This document shows positions 59,899-64,000 of a stretch of DNA of 64,000 nt, piece after piece. The notes under the pieces are model-generated. The model was given only the letters and a program-made list of their open reading frames with translations, did no database searches and was not told where the DNA came from. Source of the DNA: Pseudomonadales bacterium (GTDB lineage: Bacteria > Pseudomonadota > Gammaproteobacteria > Pseudomonadales > Azotimanducaceae); NCBI GenBank assembly GCA_022827905.1, contig JAJEIQ010000078.1, positions 62,001-126,000 of the forward strand, written 5' to 3'. How positions within the stretch are numbered: the stretch's first letter is position 1; the number at the start of each line of letters is the position of its first letter. The translations under genes were made by a program, and so were the position numbers.

Positions 59899-62784
59899 TC
59901 AGGTACCCAAGCGCCAGCGGAAGCGGGCGTACAGGGTGCGGCCCTTGATGTCGTGCACGAAGCCGTCGTAGCCGGGCCGCAGGTTGTGGCGGTACAGGTC
60001 ATCGCGCCCGTTCGGCAGCGGCGGCGGGTTGCGGTCGGTCAGGTTGCGTGCGCCGAGGTAAAGCGTGGCCTCGCCGCCGAATAGGTCTGGGGCGGTGTAG
60101 GCGTAGTTCAGGTCCAGCGTCGTCCAGGATGCGATCTTCGGCAACGACACCACCTCGTCATTGCGGTAGGCGTCCACGTAGCGGACCGCGAGGCCGGCGG
60201 CGTGCCGTCCCCGGTGCCACGCGAGGCCGAGGTTGAGTCGCAGTTCGGGGGTGGGCGCGAAGCCGTTGGTGTCGTTGCGGTTGCCGAGCCGGTCCACGTA
60301 GCCCTCGCCGGTGGCGTTGACGTCGAAGCGGGTCAGGAGCGTGGCGTCGGCGCTGATGCGCAAGTCGCCGGCGGACAGCGCGATGTCGTAGTGGGCGTTC
60401 AAGTCGAGGCCCCGGGTGCGCACGGCCCCGACGTTGTCGTAGTCGGTGGTCACGACGCTCAACTGCCCGGAGGTGTCGCGCCGCACCCGAGGGTCGTTGG
60501 GCCGGCCGTCGTCGCGGCAGTCGTCGTCCACGATGGCTTGGAAGCTGCGCCCCTGGGCGATCACGTCGCGGTAGTCGAGCGTCCAGTAGTCGAGGCTGAC
60601 CGCAGCGTTGTCGAGGGGTTGCAGCAGCACCCCAAAGTTCGCCGATCGCGCCGACTGCGGGCTTAAGCCCCCGCCGCGCAGCAGCGTGGCGACGGCGAAG
60701 TTGTCGCCGCGGTTCAGGATCGCTCCGGAGTCGTCCACCGTGCAGCTTCCGACGCCCTGGCCGTCGAAGCGGAACGGATCGGTGAGTGTGCGCGAACTGG
60801 TGTTGCCGGCCATCTGGAACACGCTTGGGGCCTGGAAGGAGGTGCCCCAGGACGCGCGCAGCGACAGCCAGTTGTTGGCGAAGAACTGCGCGGCGATCTT
60901 CGGGTCGGTGGAACTGCCCACCTGGTCGTAGCGCTCGTGGCGGGCCGCTAGCTGCAGCTCGGCGCGGTGGCCGAACTGGGTCAGGCTCTCGGCGAAGAGC
61001 GCCCAGGTGCGCTGCTCCGCCGCCACCGGAAACTCGCGGATGCCCCGCGGACCCTCGCCGGCCGCGTTCAGCGGGTCCGGCTTGAACCGATAGCTCAGCT
61101 CCCGGTACTGTGCGCCCACCGCCAGCGTCACCGGCCGGCCGTCCCAGTCGAACGCCTCGCCGCTGGCGATCAGTTCGGCGACGTTCTGAACGCTCTTGGC
61201 GCGCTCCCATCGCTCGCTCTCGAACCGCGCCAAGGTCTGTGCATCGTTGGCGGCGCGTCGGCCGGCCAACGCCGGCGTCAAGCCGTCATCCGCCACGGTC
61301 TTGGGCGTGACCAGGTCGGGCGCGACCAGCCGGGTGCCGAAGGGATTCCACAGCCCCTCCGTGAGCGCCCGGGCAAACTCGGCGGCGATCCAGTGGCGCT
61401 CCGAGCGCACTGAGAGGTCCGTCCTGGCGCGGGTGAAGTGCCCTTCGCCCGTCCAGCCGCCGGGCAGTTCGGCCTCGAACCCGACCACCGTCCTCAAGCT
61501 GTCAAAATCGCGAACCTCATCGCCGGAGTTGGGGCCGGCTGCCTCCGCCCCGAGCGGCCGGCCGAAGTAGCCGAGGGGAACCGCCTCGTGGGCCTCGGGG
61601 TTCCAGTCGGACGGCGCAACGTAGGTGAGCGCACCGTCACCGTCGGGGTCCGTCCAGAAGTTGAAGGGGTGGTTGGCGGGCACGAAGAACTCGTTGGTCC
61701 GCTCGACGTTGCCGTTGAACAGCAGCATGTTGCCGACCCGGTCGGTCACCTCGTTGGCCGAATAGCCGATTTCCGAGAAGAGCGTCACCGGGCCAAGGTG
61801 GATGTCGGCCTCGGCGAAGATCTGTGCCCGCTGTTCGGCGGCAATCATCGTGCGCTGATCCGAGAAGTCCATGCGGCACAGGGCGCCGCTCGGATAGCCG
61901 CCGCCGGCCCGGCAGTCCGGGTCCGGGAAAAGCGGCGTGTCGAGGCCGTTCACTTGAAATGGGGAATAAGTGCCGTCGGGATTGGCCACCGCGCGCCGGA
62001 AGCTGCCCGGCGAGCCTCTTCCTGAGTCGAACGAGCCGTCCACGATGTCGCCGTCGCCATTCGGGTCGATGGCCCGCGGGGGCAGCCAGTCGAACTCGGT
62101 GCGGAAGTTCTCGTCCTGCTCGTACCATGAGCCGTAGAGGCTGAATTGGCCTCTCGACGCCTCCTTGCCTGCGGCGAAGCTCAGGTCGTAGGCCTGGTTG
62201 CTCGCGTCCCGATAGCCGCCACCGATCTCGAACCCGGTGAAGCCCTTTCGGGTGACGATGTTGGCCACGCCCGCCACCGCCTGGGAGCCGTACGTGGCCG
62301 AGGCCCCGTCACGCAGTATTTCGACCCGGTCGATCATCAGCACCGGCAGCGTGTTGATGTCGAAGAAGCTTTGCCCGGCGTCATTGGAGACCGGCGCGAA
62401 CCCGGCCCGGCGGCCGTTGATCAGGGTCAGGGTGGACGAGAGCCCAACGCCGCGCAGGCTGAACTGCGCGACGCCTTGCAGATAGGTCTGCTGGGTGGCC
62501 AGGTAGGAGCCGGTGTTGGCGGTGAGGCTGGCGAGAATGTCCACCGGCTGGGCGGCACCGGCCGCCTCGAATGCCGCCCCGTCGAGCGTCTGCACCGGCG
62601 CGCGGCCTTCGTACACTGCCGCCCTGCGGATCAGGGAGCCGACCACCACGATCTCCTCGATCATCGGATTGTTGACCGTGGGGGCGCCGGGCTCATTTGC
62701 AAATGCGGGCAAAGAACCGGCCAGCGCGGCAAGTACCCAAGCAATTGTGAAGACTGGCCGGGCGAGGGAGGCGGTCAGACGCAC
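59899..62784 (-). CDS. TonB-dependent receptor (GTG start proposed; ORF open to 63024)
   Basis: MIEEIVVVGSLIRR, VEILRDGASATYGSQAVAGVANIVTRKGF, C-terminal ARFRWRLGT. Confidence 0.92.
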   Translation of the reverse strand: MRLTASLARPVFTIAWVLAALAGSLPAFANEPGAPTVNNPMIEEIVVVGSLIRRAAVYEGRAPVQTLDGAAFEAAGAAQPVDILASLTANTGSYLATQQTYLQGVAQFSLRGVGLSSTLTLINGRRAGFAPVSNDAGQSFFDINTLPVLMIDRVEILRDGASATYGSQAVAGVANIVTRKGFTGFEIGGGYRDASNQAYDLSFAAGKEASRGQFSLYGSWYEQDENFRTEFDWLPPRAIDPNGDGDIVDGSFDSGRGSPGSFRRAVANPDGTYSPFQVNGLDTPLFPDPDCRAGGGYPSGALCRMDFSDQRTMIAAEQRAQIFAEADIHLGPVTLFSEIGYSANEVTDRVGNMLLFNGNVERTNEFFVPANHPFNFWTDPDGDGALTYVAPSDWNPEAHEAVPLGYFGRPLGAEAAGPNSGDEVRDFDSLRTVVGFEAELPGGWTGEGHFTRARTDLSVRSERHWIAAEFARALTEGLWNPFGTRLVAPDLVTPKTVADDGLTPALAGRRAANDAQTLARFESERWERAKSVQNVAELIASGEAFDWDGRPVTLAVGAQYRELSYRFKPDPLNAAGEGPRGIREFPVAAEQRTWALFAESLTQFGHRAELQLAARHERYDQVGSSTDPKIAAQFFANNWLSLRASWGTSFQAPSVFQMAGNTSSRTLTDPFRFDGQGVGSCTVDDSGAILNRGDNFAVATLLRGGGLSPQSARSANFGVLLQPLDNAAVSLDYWTLDYRDVIAQGRSFQAIVDDDCRDDGRPNDPRVRRDTSGQLSVVTTDYDNVGAVRTRGLDLNAHYDIALSAGDLRISADATLLTRFDVNATGEGYVDRLGNRNDTNGFAPTPELRLNLGLAWHRGRHAAGLAVRYVDAYRNDEVVSLPKIASWTTLDLNYAYTAPDLFGGEATLYLGARNLTDRNPPPLPNGRDDLYRHNLRPGYDGFVHDIKGRTLYARFRWRLGT

Positions 62785-62926
62785 CGGCCGGCGCTCATGA
62801 CGCTCGTTCGGGATAGCGATAGCCAGCGCCCCAAGCAGGAACCTCGTCGTCAGACGGAGCACGGATTCGAATCGACTGCCGGGCACGGCCAAGTGCCCCA
62901 AAACCGCTACGGCAGGACCGACCGAG

Positions 62927-63382
62927 TCATGGGATGGGTCGCTTAGCGAAATGCAATTCACTTCGCGGATCATACCTTCGCATGGCTTTTGAGACCCACG
63001 AAGTAAGCTGGCGTTCGCCGTCATCCTTCACCCAGTCGTACATGGGGTAGCCATCCAGCATTGGCATAGGCGAACTGGACACGAAATCTTCTCCCCTTGC
63101 CATGCCGCCTACATCTATCCCCAGCAGGCCTTTGCCTAACGATTTGCTAAGCCCTATTTCGTATCCTACCCAGCGGCTCGCTGCGGTCTTGGGCCCAACC
63201 AGCACCACTGTGACTGCTGCCTTCTCCAGTGCATCGTCAATCCACTGCTTGATTTCTCCATCGCTGCGCACTCTTTCTACCTCCAAGATAGCTGTGCCGC
63301 CGCCAGCCAGCCAAACGGACCGGACCGCTTGCGCTTTCCATGCATCGTGATGGAACTTGTAGCTCAAAAAGATGTTGTGCAT
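62927..63382 (-). CDS. TIR-like (DUF1863 / Thoeris ThsB-like) domain protein
   Basis: MHNIFLSYKFHHDAWKAQAVRSVW...AVTVVLVGPKTAASRWVGYEIGLSKSLGKGLLGI. Confidence 0.85.
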   Translation of the reverse strand: MHNIFLSYKFHHDAWKAQAVRSVWLAGGGTAILEVERVRSDGEIKQWIDDALEKAAVTVVLVGPKTAASRWVGYEIGLSKSLGKGLLGIDVGGMARGEDFVSSSPMPMLDGYPMYDWVKDDGERQLTSWVSKAMRRYDPRSELHFAKRPIP

Positions 63383-63403
63383 CGTGGTTTTCCCACTTAG
63401 GGG

Positions 63404-63802
63404 TTACACGAAAAGATAGATAGCCGCAAACCCCGATGAACCCGCCAGCAACAGGTAGTATGGCGCGAGTGTCATGGAACACGCTGCGGATAGTGTGGAT
63501 CCTCGAACTTTGGACACATCCATCGCAAAGTCCACCTGCTCGTCCGCCAACTTCCGTACATTGTCATAGTGGCGGCGGTAGGCTCGCTCTTCGCTCAGGA
63601 ACCGAGCGTCCAACGCCCAGAGAAATAGAGCGGCGATCGGGGCCAATGTGAGCAACACTCTATCTTCTGCCGAAGAAAAAGCCAGCAGAATTGCGGCCAC
63701 TTGAATGAGCGCGAGCGTCTTTAAGCGAAACGAGTGTTGAGACAGCCTAGCGACCACACTCTGGATCATCTCCAAGTGCTTGATCATCTTTTCGTTGTTC
63801 AT
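63404..63802 (-). CDS. Two-TM membrane protein paired with TIR-like gene
   Basis: MNNEKMIKHLEMIQSVVARLSQHSFRLKTLALIQVAAILLAF...LLTLAPIAALFLWALDARFLSEERAYRRHYDNVRK; 21 bp upstream of TIR start. Confidence 0.75.
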   Translation of the reverse strand: MNNEKMIKHLEMIQSVVARLSQHSFRLKTLALIQVAAILLAFSSAEDRVLLTLAPIAALFLWALDARFLSEERAYRRHYDNVRKLADEQVDFAMDVSKVRGSTLSAACSMTLAPYYLLLAGSSGFAAIYLFV

Positions 63803-63889
63803 GGCCGAGTCACTTTCACAAGACCAAAGGCGGATTGAGGCATTGGACCACCAACTGGCCCGCGAGGCAACGAGGCGCAACCCCCATGT

Positions 63890-64000
63890 TCAGAAGGACT
63901 TGCGAATCGAGATTCCCACGGTGCGCGGCTGATTGACCCGGAACCCGAGCCGCGCGCGACCGCCGCGTTCCCGGTCAAACGACAATCGCGCATTCTCGTC
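63890..64000 (-). CDS. TonB-dependent receptor C-terminus (truncated by window edge)
   Basis: Reverse strand reads DENARLSFDRERGGRARLGFRVNQPRTVGISIRKSF*, OM beta-barrel terminal strand ending in F. Confidence 0.72.
   Translation of the reverse strand, partial: DENARLSFDRERGGRARLGFRVNQPRTVGISIRKSF

Overview
High-GC proteobacterial-type chromosomal window of 64 kb. From left to right it contains: (1) a SUF Fe-S assembly operon on the minus strand (sufB-C-D-S, IscA/SufA-like, sufT, partial sufE) with a near-consensus IscR/Rrf2-type palindrome upstream of sufB; (2) a ferredoxin and a four-gene cytochrome P450 cluster plus a small P450-type ferredoxin, a sulfite-oxidase-like molybdoenzyme and a c-type cytochrome, where the second P450 homologue lacks the heme-ligating Cys; (3) NIPSNAP, GMC oxidoreductase and uracil-DNA glycosylase genes; (4) a reductive pyrimidine catabolism cluster (TetR/RutR-like regulator, TonB receptor, NCS1 transporter, dihydropyrimidinase, beta-ureidopropionase, class III aminotransferase, PreT/PreA, semialdehyde dehydrogenase) with three tandem palindromic operators and an orphan Cys-rich secreted protein; (5) a housekeeping block (MFS, S9 peptidase, MobA, ferredoxin, cupin, transglutaminase/ATP-grasp/alpha-E, endonuclease V, AGCS symporter, QueF, SRP RNA, tRNA-Ser); (6) a lower-GC defence/TA-remnant island right after tRNA-Ser-GGA (decayed HicAB, SIR2-HerA-KTSC operon, decayed FitAB/VapBC-type module, TcmP + DUF5131/Gp37-Gp68, PLD-type nuclease, SmaI-like type II R-M); (7) alpha/beta hydrolase, PLP decarboxylase, Rieske oxygenase, TetR and TonB receptor genes, then a TIR-like (DUF1863) + two-TM protein gene pair at the right edge. 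Best candidates for something undescribed: the SIR2-HerA-KTSC operon, the TIR + 2TM pair, and the Cys-less P450 homologue inside the P450 cluster. All family calls are from reading motifs by eye; no database search was run.
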